14,260 nucleotides of DNA from Lichenicola sp964658455 (GCA_964658455.1 CAZZZA010000076.1:1-14260); one strand, 5' to 3'. Counted from the stretch's first letter, positions 1 through 7,342 are shown. A program made the numbers and translations. Notes: generated from the letters alone by a model not told the origin.

Positions 1-577
1 GCGAGGCCAGGGTGCCGATCGCGTAGGAGCGGAAATCGAGCGAGGAAAGACCGAGTGCATAGGATGTCACCGCGAACGGCATCACCGGTGAAATGCGCAG
101 CAGGCACACCAGCCGCCAGCCGTCGCGCGCCACTGCCTGGTCCAGCCGCTGGAAGCGTGGACGACGGGCGAGCATCCTGGCGATCACCGGCCGGAACAAG
201 GTGCGGGTCAGCCCGAATGCCAGCGCCGCGCCGATCAGCGTGCCGAACGTCGACACGCAGAAGCCGCCGACCACCCCGTAGAGCATGCCGGCGGCGAGCC
301 CGCCCACCGACGCCGGCAGGATGCCGCACAGCGCGATCACAACCTGCACCAGCGCCGCCAGCACCCAGCCCGCCGCGCCGAGCGCACGCTCGATCGTGGT
401 GGCCTGGTTGATCAGGGTGGAGATCGCGTCAGGCCATTCCCGGACCGCGACGATCCCGACCAGTACCACCATGCCGAGCATCACGCCCATCAGGGTGAGC
501 ACGGCGCCGGGCCGGGCGCGCTCCGGGTCATGGTTCGCGATCGATCCGACCCCGCCGGTGTCAGGGACGGTCGGCAT
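1..577 (-). CDS. TVP38/TMEM64-family (VTT domain) membrane protein, C-terminus missing
   Basis: This is a DedA/TVP38-like integral membrane protein of the inner membrane; 192 residues lie in the window and the C-terminus runs off the left edge. After a short polar N-terminus there is a first membrane segment (about 25-45). The VTT core follows, with a Gly-rich block (GGLAAGMLYGVVGG, 92-105; GTLIGAALAFGLTR, 112-125) and the re-entrant loop RISPVMPFAVTSYALG (161-176), which is typical of the family. Family members are implicated in lipid scrambling or transport, but the substrate here is unknown. The ATG at 577 overlaps the end of the upstream glycosyltransferase gene by 17 bases, so translation is probably coupled. 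An internal ATG near residue 30 is a less likely start because it would remove part of the first helix. The family call is confident; a specific role is not. Confidence 0.85.
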   Translation of the reverse strand, partial: MPTVPDTGGVGSIANHDPERARPGAVLTLMGVMLGMVVLVGIVAVREWPDAISTLINQATTIERALGAAGWVLAALVQVVIALCGILPASVGGLAAGMLYGVVGGFCVSTFGTLIGAALAFGLTRTLFRPVIARMLARRPRFQRLDQAVARDGWRLVCLLRISPVMPFAVTSYALGLSSLDFRSYAIGTLAS

Positions 578-1310
578 CGAACAACCGGTCCGACCGCAGC
601 CTGGCCTTGTGCAGCCGGTACTGCGCCGCGGTGCGCAGCACCCCGAGCCCGTAGACGATCGAACGCTTCAGATTGATCGAGGACGCCTCGGGGAAATACT
701 TGGTCGGGCAGGAGATCTCGCCGATACGGAAGCCCATGTGGAGCGCCTGCGCCAGCATCTGGTTGTCGAACACGAAATCGTCCGAGCAGCGATCGAGCGG
801 CAGGCGTTCCAGCACCGCGCGGGTCCAGGCGCGATAGCCGCTGTGGTATTCCGACAGCTTCGCGCCCATCAGGAAGTTCTGCGTCAGCGTCAGCGCGCGG
901 TTGGCGACGTACTTGTAGCGCGGCATGCCGCCGACGATGGCGCCGCGGCCGAGGATGCGCGAGGCCAGCACCGCGTCGTACTGGCCCGACGCCAGCATCG
1001 CCGCCATCGCCGGCACCAGGGTCGGCGTGTACTGGTAGTCCGGGTGCAGCATGACAACGATGTCGGCGCCGCGCGCCAGCGCCGCGGCGTAACAGGTCTT
1101 CTGGTTGCCGCCATAGCCGAGATTGCGATCGTGCCGGATCACGTGCAACCCGAGTCGGGCGGCGATCCGCACCGTGTCGTCGCGGCTGGCGTCGTCGGTC
1201 AGAATCACGTCGTCGACGATGTCGCGCGGGATTTCGGCGCAGGTCCGCTCCAGCGTTCTGGCGGCGTTGTAGGCGGGCAGCACTACGGCGACGCGGCGGG
1301 TGGCGATCAT
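561..1310 (-). CDS. Glycosyltransferase family 2 (polyprenol-phosphate sugar transferase-like)
   Basis: This is a 249-residue GT-A fold, family 2 glycosyltransferase that probably transfers a sugar from a nucleotide donor to a lipid or polyprenol phosphate. Visible motifs are the nucleotide-binding start VAVVLPAYNAARTL (7-20), DDAS (39-42), NLGYGGNQ (63-70), a metal/acceptor motif LHPDYQY (88-94) in the place of the usual DxD, the acceptor-loop motif HSGYRAW (156-162), DDFVFDNQML (177-186) and a YFPEASSI block (205-212). It has no C-terminal membrane helices, unlike ArnC or GtrB, so it is a short soluble or peripheral form. It starts three bases after the MFS gene stop and overlaps the VTT gene, so the three look co-translated. 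The donor and acceptor cannot be read from sequence. Confidence 0.88.
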   Translation of the reverse strand: MIATRRVAVVLPAYNAARTLERTCAEIPRDIVDDVILTDDASRDDTVRIAARLGLHVIRHDRNLGYGGNQKTCYAAALARGADIVVMLHPDYQYTPTLVPAMAAMLASGQYDAVLASRILGRGAIVGGMPRYKYVANRALTLTQNFLMGAKLSEYHSGYRAWTRAVLERLPLDRCSDDFVFDNQMLAQALHMGFRIGEISCPTKYFPEASSINLKRSIVYGLGVLRTAAQYRLHKARLRSDRLFDADRP

Positions 1311-1313
1311 CGG

Positions 1314-2567
1314 TCAGCGGGTTCGGGGGCGCGGTGCATCGACGAGCAGGCTGGCGGTCCGGGGAAGATGCTGCGCCGGCCGGCGGCGTATCAGCCCCCA
1401 GGTGGCGGCGACGCAGAGCAGGTTCACCAGCGCCAAATACCAGGCCGGCGCGGTGGGGTCGCCGGTGACGTGGATCGCCCAGGTGAACACGATCTGAGCG
1501 GTGCCGCCGAACAGGGCGATGCCCACCGCATAGAGCAGGCCGAACCCGGTGCTGCGGATCTCCGGCGGGAACAGCTCGCACAGCAGCACCAGGCTGGCGG
1601 CGAAGCTGCCGACCTGCAGGATCGCGATCAGCGCCGTCACCAGCCCGAACATCCACGCCCCCGGCACCGCCTGCAGCGCCAGCAGCATCGGCACGATGCC
1701 GAGCCCGAGCAGCAGGCGCGGCAGCACGACGATCGGGAAACGGCCGGTGCGGTCGGACAGCAGGCCACCGGCCAGGGCGGCCAGTGTGCCGGCGACGCCG
1801 CCGATCACGGTGCCGAGCAGCGACACGCTCTGCGGCAGATGCAGCACGGTCAGCGCGTAGGTGGTGATGTAGTTCAGGAAATACTGGCTGACGGTGCCGG
1901 CCACCACCAGCATCAGCGCGCAGGCCAGCGTCAGCGGCCCGGCGGCACCCAGCGCCCGCAGGCGCGAGCCGTGCGCGGGCGGCGCCGCCTCCGGCAGGCC
2001 GCGACGCAGCACCAGCCCGATCGGCAGCACCAGCACCCCGAGCGCGAACGGGATCCGCCAACCCCAGGCGGCCATCGCCGGCTCGCCGATCAGGCGCACC
2101 GACACCAGGCCGACCAGCCCGGCCGCCAGCACCGCCAGCAGCTGGCTGGCCGCCTGCCAGGAGGCGTAGTAGCCGGCCCGGCCCGGCGGGGCGTTCTCGA
2201 TCAGGTAGGTCGTCGCCGGACCGGCCTCGGCGCCCCAGGCGAGCCCCTGGATCATCCGCGCCACCACCAGCAGCACCGGGGCCGCCAGACCGATGCTGGC
2301 GTAGCCCGGCAGCAGCGCGATCATCAGGCTGCCCAGCCCCATCAGGCCAAGCGAGACCATCATGCCGGCGCGCCGCCCGTGCCGGTCGGCCAGCAGCCCG
2401 ACCACCAGGGCGCCCAGCGGACGGGTCAGGAAGCCGACGCCGAACGTCGAGACCGACAGCAGCAGGCTCACATAGGGGTCGTGGGCCGGGTAGAACGCCC
2501 GGCCGATCAGCACCGCGAAGGTGCCGTAGGCGATGAAGTCGAACACCTCGAGCAGGTTGCCGAACAC
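1314..2567 (-). CDS. MFS transporter, metabolite:H+ symporter (MHS) type
   Basis: This inner-membrane proton symporter belongs to the MHS branch of the major facilitator superfamily (relatives carry citrate, alpha-ketoglutarate, shikimate or betaines). As drawn it has 417 residues with about 12 hydrophobic segments. The first motif GNLLEVFDF (3-11) corresponds to the GNxxEWYDF signature of helix 1, and the loop 2-3 signature is GLLADRHGRR (57-66). A further typical block is ARMIQGLAWGAEAG (103-116). The GTG at 2567 is the only ATG/GTG/TTG codon that gives this frame, yet it sits right at helix 1, while relatives usually have some 15-25 residues before it. The frame stays open upstream to the ndk stop, where a CTG at 2648-2646 overlaps the ndk TGA. 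The true start may therefore be non-canonical. The substrate is unknown. Confidence 0.85.
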   Translation of the reverse strand: MFGNLLEVFDFIAYGTFAVLIGRAFYPAHDPYVSLLLSVSTFGVGFLTRPLGALVVGLLADRHGRRAGMMVSLGLMGLGSLMIALLPGYASIGLAAPVLLVVARMIQGLAWGAEAGPATTYLIENAPPGRAGYYASWQAASQLLAVLAAGLVGLVSVRLIGEPAMAAWGWRIPFALGVLVLPIGLVLRRGLPEAAPPAHGSRLRALGAAGPLTLACALMLVVAGTVSQYFLNYITTYALTVLHLPQSVSLLGTVIGGVAGTLAALAGGLLSDRTGRFPIVVLPRLLLGLGIVPMLLALQAVPGAWMFGLVTALIAILQVGSFAASLVLLCELFPPEIRSTGFGLLYAVGIALFGGTAQIVFTWAIHVTGDPTAPAWYLALVNLLCVAATWGLIRRRPAQHLPRTASLLVDAPRPRTR

Positions 2568-2644
2568 CGCGGCGGCGATCGCCGCCGCCCCTGCCCGGTC
2601 GGCGCCCGGCCCGGCGGCGAACCGCGGCGCGGGCGCCGGATCGC

Positions 2645-3067
2645 TCAGGGAAGGATCTCGGTGTGGGCGAAGAAGAACGCGATCTCGGTGGCGGCGTTCT
2701 CGGCGCTGTCGGAGCCGTGCACCGAGTTCGCCTCGATGCTCTCGGCGAACTGGGCGCGCACGGTGTGCGGCTCGGCCTTCTTCGGGTCGGTTGCCCCCAT
2801 CACCTCGCGATGCTTCAGCACCGCGTTCTCGCCCTCGAGCACCTGCACCACCACCGGCGCCGCGGTCATCGAGGCGACCAGGCTGGCATAGAACGGCCGC
2901 TCCTTGTGCACGGCGTAGAACGCGCCGGCGACCGCGTCGGTGAGCTGGATCCGCTTCTGGGCGACGATGCGCAGGCCCGCTTCCTCGAACAGGGCATTGA
3001 TCCTGCCGGTGAGGTTGCGGCGGGTCGCGTCCGGCTTCAGGATCGACAGGGTGCGCTCGATGGCCAT
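2645..3067 (-). CDS. ndk: Nucleoside diphosphate kinase
   Basis: This cytoplasmic enzyme moves the gamma-phosphate from ATP to nucleoside diphosphates through a phosphohistidine intermediate, balancing NTP and dNTP pools. The 140 residues are the usual bacterial length. Family landmarks are ERTLSILKPDA (4-14), the RPFY block (57-60), VLEGENAV (77-84), GATDPKKAEPHTVR (91-104) and the active-site NSVHGSDS (114-121), with catalytic His117. The start is supported by a Shine-Dalgarno AGGAG seven bases upstream of the ATG. It is the first gene of a leftward run with the MFS, glycosyltransferase and VTT genes, and is divergent from the aldo/keto reductase across about 100 bp. All key residues are present. 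Confidence 0.98.
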   Translation of the reverse strand: MAIERTLSILKPDATRRNLTGRINALFEEAGLRIVAQKRIQLTDAVAGAFYAVHKERPFYASLVASMTAAPVVVQVLEGENAVLKHREVMGATDPKKAEPHTVRAQFAESIEANSVHGSDSAENAATEIAFFFAHTEILP

Positions 3068-3168
3068 CGTTGGTCTCCTAGAGGTTGCGCGCGGCTTAGA
3101 GCAAATCGACCGGCCTTGCCAGGGGCGCGCCCATGCCGCGTGCCCGTGCCGCTTATGGAGGACACATG

Positions 3169-4047
3169 ATGACCGACAGCAGCCAGGCCGGACGCTTCAC
3201 CCTCGGCGAGCGGACCGTGTCGCGGATGGGCTACGGCGCGATGCAGCTCGCCGGGCCGCACGTGTTCGGACCGCCCAGGGATCACGCGCAGGCGCTGGCG
3301 GTGCTGCGCGCGGCGGTGGAGCACGGCGTCGACCATATCGACACCAGCGATTTCTACGGCCCGCACGTCACCAACAGGCTGATCCGCGAGGCGCTGCATC
3401 CCTATCGCGACGGGCTGACGATCGTCACCAAGGTGGGGGCGCGGCGCGGGGAGGATGCGTCTTGGCTCCCGGCGCTGTCGGCGGCCGAGATCACCGGCGC
3501 GGTGCACGACAACCTGCGTCACCTGGGGCTCGAGGTGCTGGACGTGGTCAACTTGCGCACGGGCGGGCGCGAGGCGCCGGGGCCGGGGCCGGGGTCGATC
3601 GCAGCACCGTTCACGGCGCTGGCCGAGCTGCAGCGCCAGGGGCTGATCCGACATCTCGGGGTGAGCAACATGAGCCTGGCGCAGCTGCGCGAGGCGCAGA
3701 CGATCGCGCCGGTGGTCTGCGTGCAGAACCACTACAACCTGGCGCACCGCGACGACGACGCGCTGATCGACGTGCTGGCGGCGGACGGGATCGCCTACGT
3801 GCCGTATTTCCCGCTGGGCGGGTTCTCGCCGTTGCAGTCCGAGGCGCTGTCCGCGGTCGCGGCGCGGCTGGGGCACAGCGCGATGCAGGTGGCGCTGGCC
3901 TGGCTGCTGCACCGGGCGCCGAACCTGCTGCTGATCCCCGGCACCGCCTCGCTGGCGCATCTGCGCGAGAACCTGGCGGCGGCGTCGCTGGCGCTGCCGG
4001 CGTCGGAGCTGGCGGTGCTGGACGGGATCGGCGCCGGGGCGGGGTGA
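3169..4047 (+). CDS. pdxI: Aldo/keto reductase, pyridoxal reductase (PdxI/YdbC) type
   Basis: This TIM-barrel NADPH-dependent oxidoreductase of 292 residues strongly resembles my recollection of E. coli YdbC/PdxI, which reduces pyridoxal to pyridoxine in vitamin B6 salvage. Shared blocks include MGYGAMQLAGP (20-30), DTSDFYGPHVTN (58-69), VTKVGARRGEDASWLP (86-101) and LDVVNLR (124-130). Asp58, Tyr63 and Lys88 of the AKR tetrad are present. The usual catalytic His is replaced by Arg130, as I recall for the YdbC branch. A GPGPGPG stretch (136-142) follows that site. Start choice: GGAGG at 3157-3161 lies seven bases before the ATG at 3169 and four before the adjoining ATG at 3166; an upstream in-frame ATG at 3133 has no comparable site. 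The frame is closed by a terminator-like hairpin. The exact substrate is inferred. Confidence 0.85.
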   Translation: MTDSSQAGRFTLGERTVSRMGYGAMQLAGPHVFGPPRDHAQALAVLRAAVEHGVDHIDTSDFYGPHVTNRLIREALHPYRDGLTIVTKVGARRGEDASWLPALSAAEITGAVHDNLRHLGLEVLDVVNLRTGGREAPGPGPGSIAAPFTALAELQRQGLIRHLGVSNMSLAQLREAQTIAPVVCVQNHYNLAHRDDDALIDVLAADGIAYVPYFPLGGFSPLQSEALSAVAARLGHSAMQVALAWLLHRAPNLLLIPGTASLAHLRENLAAASLALPASELAVLDGIGAGAG

Positions 4048-4064
4048 TGGCGGCGCTGTTTTTT
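4029..4064 (+). terminator. Probable Rho-independent terminator at the end of the aldo/keto reductase gene
   Basis: GCGCCG at 4031-4036 pairs with CGGCGC at 4051-4056, extended by a G-T and a C-G pair to about eight base pairs. The hairpin is followed directly by TTTTTT (4059-4064), which stands out sharply in a GC-rich window. The reductase stop codon lies in the loop, so the terminator overlaps the gene end. It sits just before the ABC-F start. Confidence 0.6.
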
Positions 4065-4091
4065 ACCGGCGGGGGCGGCTAGACCGTCGGC

Positions 4092-5969
4092 ATGAGCCTG
4101 CTGGTGATCGCGTCGCTGAGCCTGAGGGTCGCCGGCCGCACCCTGCTGGACCAGGCCGACCTCTCGGTCGAGCCGGGCCGCCGGATCGGCCTGGTCGGCC
4201 GCAACGGCGCCGGCAAATCCACCCTGCTGGCGGCGATCGCCGGCGACATCGCCCCGGATGGCGGCGAGATCAGGCTGTCGAGCCGGGCGCGGATGGCGCG
4301 GGTGCGGCAGGAGGCGCCGTCCGGGCCGGCCAGCCTGCTCGACACCGTGCTGGCCGGCGACGCCGAGCGCACCGCGCTGCTGGCGGAAGCGGACAGCGCC
4401 GAGGACGCCGCCCGCCTGGCCGACATCCACGAGCGGCTGCGTGCGATCGGCGCCGACAGCGCCCCGGCGCGCGCCGCCGCGATCCTGTCCGGGCTCGGCT
4501 TCGATGCCGCGGCGCAGGCGCGCGCGGTGGATGATTTCTCCGGCGGCTGGCGGATGCGGGTAGCGCTGGCCACCGCGTTGTTCCTGAACCCGGAACTGCT
4601 GCTGCTCGACGAGCCGACCAACCATCTCGACCTGGAGGCGACGCTCTGGCTCGAAGGCTGGCTGGCGCGGTTTCCCGGCGCCGCGCTGATCGTCAGCCAC
4701 GATCGCGGCCTGCTGGACCGGGCGGTAGAGGCGATCGCGCATCTCGATCGCGGCAAGCTCAGCCTGACGCCGGGCGGCTACGAGGAGTTCGTGCGGATCC
4801 GCACCGAGCAGGCGCTGCAGCAGAACCGGGCGGCGGAGCGGATCGCGCTGCAGCGCGCGCACATGCAGTCCTTCGTCGACCGGTTCCGGGCCAAGGCGAC
4901 CAAGGCGCGCCAGGCGCAGGCCAGGATCAAGGCGCTGGAGCGGCTGCCGGCGCTGGAGAGCGTGGTCGAGGACGCGCCGACCCGGTTCGCCTTCCCGCCC
5001 CCCTCGCCGCTGGCGCCGCCGATGCTGACGCTCGACCGCGCCACCGCCGGCTATGACGGGCGGACGGTGCTGGGCGCGATGTCGCTGCGCATCGACATGG
5101 AGGACCGCATCGCCCTGCTGGGCGCCAACGGCAACGGCAAATCCACCTTCGCCAAGCTGGTCGCCGGCCGGCTGGCGCCGCTCAGCGGCAGCCTGCGCCA
5201 CAGCCCGAAACTGAAGGTCGGCTATTTCGCCCAGCACCAGGCCGACGAGCTGGTGCCGGACGAGAGCCCGGTGCAGCACATCGCCCGCGCCCTGCCGACG
5301 GCGCTGCCGCCGGCGCTGCGCGCGCAGCTGGCGCGGTTCGGGCTCGATGCGGAGCGCGCCGACACGCCGACGCGCGACCTGTCCGGCGGCGAGAAGGCGC
5401 GGCTGCTGCTGGCGCTGGCCACCAGGGAGGCGCCGCATCTGCTGATCCTGGACGAGCCGACCAACCATCTCGATCTCGATGCCCGCGAGGCGCTGATCCG
5501 GGCGCTGGCGCAGTTCGAGGGCGCGGTGCTGCTGATCAGCCACGATCCGCATCTGGTCGAGCTGGTGGCCGATAGGCTGTGGCTGGTCGGCGACGGCAAG
5601 GTGGCGCCGTTCGACGGCGACATGGCGGATTACCGGGTCTGGCTGACGGAGCGGGCGCGGCTGGCGGCCAGGGAGCCGGGGCCGTCGCCCGCGCCCGCCC
5701 GCGCCGACGACCGGCGCGACCGGGCCGAGCAGCGCCGGGCGCTGGCGCCGCTGCGCAAGCAGGCCCGGGACGCCGAGGCGGTGCTGGCGAAGCTGGCGGC
5801 GGAGCGGTCGGCGCTGGAGGCGCGCCTGGCCGACCCGGCGCTCTATGCCAGCGGCAGGACCGCGGAGATCACCGGCGCCAACACCAGGCTGGCCGCGATC
5901 GCCCGCGAGGAGGCGGCGGCGGAAGCGGTCTGGATCGAGGCCGAACAGGCGCTGGAGGCGGCCGGATAG
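4092..5969 (+). CDS. ABC-F family ATPase, YheS-like
   Basis: This 625-residue cytoplasmic protein has two ABC ATPase domains and no membrane segments. It belongs to the ABC-F class that acts on ribosomes at the tRNA exit site rather than in transport. Domain 1 has Walker A GRNGAGKST (36-44), signature FSGGW (149-153) and Walker B LLLLDEPTNHLD with Glu174. The linker arm (about 230-300) contains the RFRAKATKARQAQARIK block of the YheS/Uup group. Domain 2 has GANGNGKST (344-352), LSGGEKAR (430-437) and LILDEPTNHLD with Glu455. A Pro/Ala-rich hinge (529-537) leads to a C-terminal coiled coil (about 540-624). The order and length match E. coli YheS. The start is the ATG at 4092; the ribosome site is weak (a GGGGGCGG stretch about 13 bases upstream), and only 44 bases separate it from the preceding gene. 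Confidence 0.92.
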   Translation: MSLLVIASLSLRVAGRTLLDQADLSVEPGRRIGLVGRNGAGKSTLLAAIAGDIAPDGGEIRLSSRARMARVRQEAPSGPASLLDTVLAGDAERTALLAEADSAEDAARLADIHERLRAIGADSAPARAAAILSGLGFDAAAQARAVDDFSGGWRMRVALATALFLNPELLLLDEPTNHLDLEATLWLEGWLARFPGAALIVSHDRGLLDRAVEAIAHLDRGKLSLTPGGYEEFVRIRTEQALQQNRAAERIALQRAHMQSFVDRFRAKATKARQAQARIKALERLPALESVVEDAPTRFAFPPPSPLAPPMLTLDRATAGYDGRTVLGAMSLRIDMEDRIALLGANGNGKSTFAKLVAGRLAPLSGSLRHSPKLKVGYFAQHQADELVPDESPVQHIARALPTALPPALRAQLARFGLDAERADTPTRDLSGGEKARLLLALATREAPHLLILDEPTNHLDLDAREALIRALAQFEGAVLLISHDPHLVELVADRLWLVGDGKVAPFDGDMADYRVWLTERARLAAREPGPSPAPARADDRRDRAEQRRALAPLRKQARDAEAVLAKLAAERSALEARLADPALYASGRTAEITGANTRLAAIAREEAAAEAVWIEAEQALEAAG

Positions 5970-5993
5970 GCGTCCCGCCGCGCGCCGGCCCCC

Positions 5994-6458
5994 TCACACC
6001 TTGAGGTATTTGCGCTCGACCTTGCTGATCGCCTCGACATTGGGCGCCGACGCGCTGGCGGGATCGAAGCTGTTGGCCAACCAGGTATCGACGATCGCCT
6101 TGGCCAGTTCCGGGCCGATCACGCGCGCGCCCATGGTGATGATGTGGGCGTCGTTGCTCAGCGCCGCCCGGGTCGCCGAATAGGTGTCGTGGGTCAGGGC
6201 GGCGCGGATGCCGGGGATCTTGTTGGCGGAGATGCTGACGCCGATCCCGGTGCCGCAGCACAGGATGCCGCGGTCGTAGGCGCCGGATTTCAGCTTCGCC
6301 ACCACGCGATCGGTCATCTCCGCGTAGTATTCGGAATCGCCGCCGGGCTCCGGCTGCGAGAGATCGGCGATCTCGTGCTTGCCCTGCTTGCGCAGATGCT
6401 CCGCCAGCACCGTGATCAGGGGCTCGCCGGCGCTGTCGCCGCCCAGAACGATACGCAT
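5994..6458 (-). CDS. derI: RpiB/LacAB-family isomerase, probable D-erythrulose 4-phosphate isomerase (DerI/EryI type)
   Basis: This is a 154-residue cytoplasmic sugar-phosphate isomerase of the RpiB fold. The family catalytic block CCGTGIGVSISANKIPGIRAA (67-87) gives Cys68 as base and Thr70 beside it. Compared with E. coli RpiB, the N-terminal phosphate-site motif DH(V)G reads DSAG (8-11), and the His that opens the furanose ring is Ser101 in LSNDAHIITMG. These replacements match the EryI/DerI branch, which converts D-erythrulose 4-phosphate to D-erythrose 4-phosphate, an acyclic ketose that needs no ring opening. GAGGAGA, overlapping the upstream regulator's stop, is seven bases before the ATG. 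It is the last gene of the leftward arm and converges on the ABC-F gene with a 24-bp gap. The substrate is inferred from neighbours and residues; plain ribose-5-phosphate isomerase is the alternative. Confidence 0.82.
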   Translation of the reverse strand: MRIVLGGDSAGEPLITVLAEHLRKQGKHEIADLSQPEPGGDSEYYAEMTDRVVAKLKSGAYDRGILCCGTGIGVSISANKIPGIRAALTHDTYSATRAALSNDAHIITMGARVIGPELAKAIVDTWLANSFDPASASAPNVEAISKVERKYLKV

Positions 6459-6470
6459 GATACTGTCTCC

Positions 6471-7286
6471 TCAGCCGGTTGCTTGGTCGCCGGCGATCCT
6501 GAGATCGATGCCGGCATTGACGAGGTCGGTGCGACGCTGCGGGTCCAGCCCGCTATCGGACAGCACGACATCGAACTCTGACAGGTCGGCGAGGCGGTTC
6601 AGCGCCGTCATGCCGAACTTGGCGCTGCCCACCATCAGGATCCGGCGGTCGGCGATCCGCATCAGGGCGCGCTTGGTTTTCACCACCAGCTCCTCCTGGT
6701 GGTAGGCGGCATGCCCGATCACCGTCGATGCGGACATGAACAGGGTGCTGGCGCGCAGCGAGGCGATCGCCTGCTCGCAGACCAGACCGAAGAACGCATG
6801 ATAGGTCGGAAGGTAGCTGCCGCCGAGGCAAATGATCTTGATCCCGTGCATGCCGGCCAGCGCCTGGATGGCGCCGAGGCTGTTGGTCAGCACCGTCAGC
6901 GGCCCCAGCGCCGGCAGCAGCGGAACCAGCGCCGCGGCAGTGGTGGAATCGTCGATGATGATCGCCTGGCCGGGCTCGATGAAGCCGGCGGCGAGGCCGG
7001 CGATCGCCTGTTTCTCCGCCTCCGCGACGGTGTGGCGCGAGGCGATGTCGCTCTCGACCAGCGCCGAGGACCGGGTGGTGGCGCCGCCATGCACCTTGCG
7101 CACCAGCCCGCGGCCGGCGAGGTCGTCGAGATCGCGATGCACCGTCATGCGGCTGATGGCGAAGCGCGACGCCAGCTCGTCCACCTGCGCCGACCCCGCC
7201 TCGGCGACCGCGTCGAGCACCTGGCGACGGCGGCGGGCGACGTTCCTGGAGGCTTGGCGTTCGGGGGCGGCCGGACTGACCGTCAC
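6471..7286 (-). CDS. DeoR/GlpR-family transcriptional regulator
   Basis: This 271-residue regulator probably represses the tetritol locus and is released by a phosphorylated sugar intermediate. The N-terminal winged helix-turn-helix spans about 18-70, with the recognition region ELASRFAISRMTVHRDLDDL (37-56) and the DeoR hallmark wing KVHGGA (64-69). The C-terminal sugar-phosphate-sensing domain (about 80-250) shares the NagB/RpiA-like fold; DDSTT (112-116), TNSLGAI (134-140) and LGGSY (154-158) are visible. The start is a GTG preceded eight bases upstream by AGAGGA; the open frame extends further upstream without a better site. It lies 56 bases after the binding-protein gene and 12 before the isomerase gene, so the regulator is co-transcribed with its likely targets. 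The operator is probably the palindrome array at 11146-11194. Confidence 0.88.
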   Translation of the reverse strand: MTVSPAAPERQASRNVARRRRQVLDAVAEAGSAQVDELASRFAISRMTVHRDLDDLAGRGLVRKVHGGATTRSSALVESDIASRHTVAEAEKQAIAGLAAGFIEPGQAIIIDDSTTAAALVPLLPALGPLTVLTNSLGAIQALAGMHGIKIICLGGSYLPTYHAFFGLVCEQAIASLRASTLFMSASTVIGHAAYHQEELVVKTKRALMRIADRRILMVGSAKFGMTALNRLADLSEFDVVLSDSGLDPQRRTDLVNAGIDLRIAGDQATG

Positions 7287-7305
7287 ATCGATGATCCTCT
7301 GCAAG

Positions 7306-7330
7306 CCGGGCGGCGCGGACCGCCGCCCGG
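7306..7330 (-). repeat. Perfect 10-bp hairpin between binding-protein and regulator genes
   Basis: CCGGGCGGCG (7306-7315) and CGCCGCCCGG (7321-7330) are perfect inverted copies around a five-base loop, 12 bases past the binding-protein stop. There is no T-run on either side, so it is not a classical terminator. Such structures after binding-protein genes often block 3' exonucleases and raise that gene's transcript level; that role is inferred here. Confidence 0.6.
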
Positions 7331-7342
7331 TGGCGCCGTGGC

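Noticed and set aside
285..2891. Very long rightward open frame (868 codons) opposite the GT2 and MFS genes.
   Set aside because: It is antisense to genes with clear family motifs. The protein is a Gln/His/Arg-rich low-complexity string with no recognisable domain, as expected from G/C-biased third positions read backwards.
3068..3168. Promoter for ndk or the aldo/keto reductase in the divergent gap.
   Set aside because: A promoter must be near, but I found no convincing -35/-10 pair (best leftward guess CTGGCA, 16 bases, TCTAAG), so I do not annotate one.
3795..5552. 585-codon leftward open frame opposite the aldo/keto reductase and ABC-F genes.
   Set aside because: Low-complexity Gln/Arg-rich translation, antisense to well-supported Walker motifs.
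5960..5990. GGCCGG / CCGGCC pair at the ABC-F and isomerase convergence as a bidirectional terminator.
   Set aside because: Only six base pairs with a 19-base loop and no T-run on either strand; expected by chance at this GC content.
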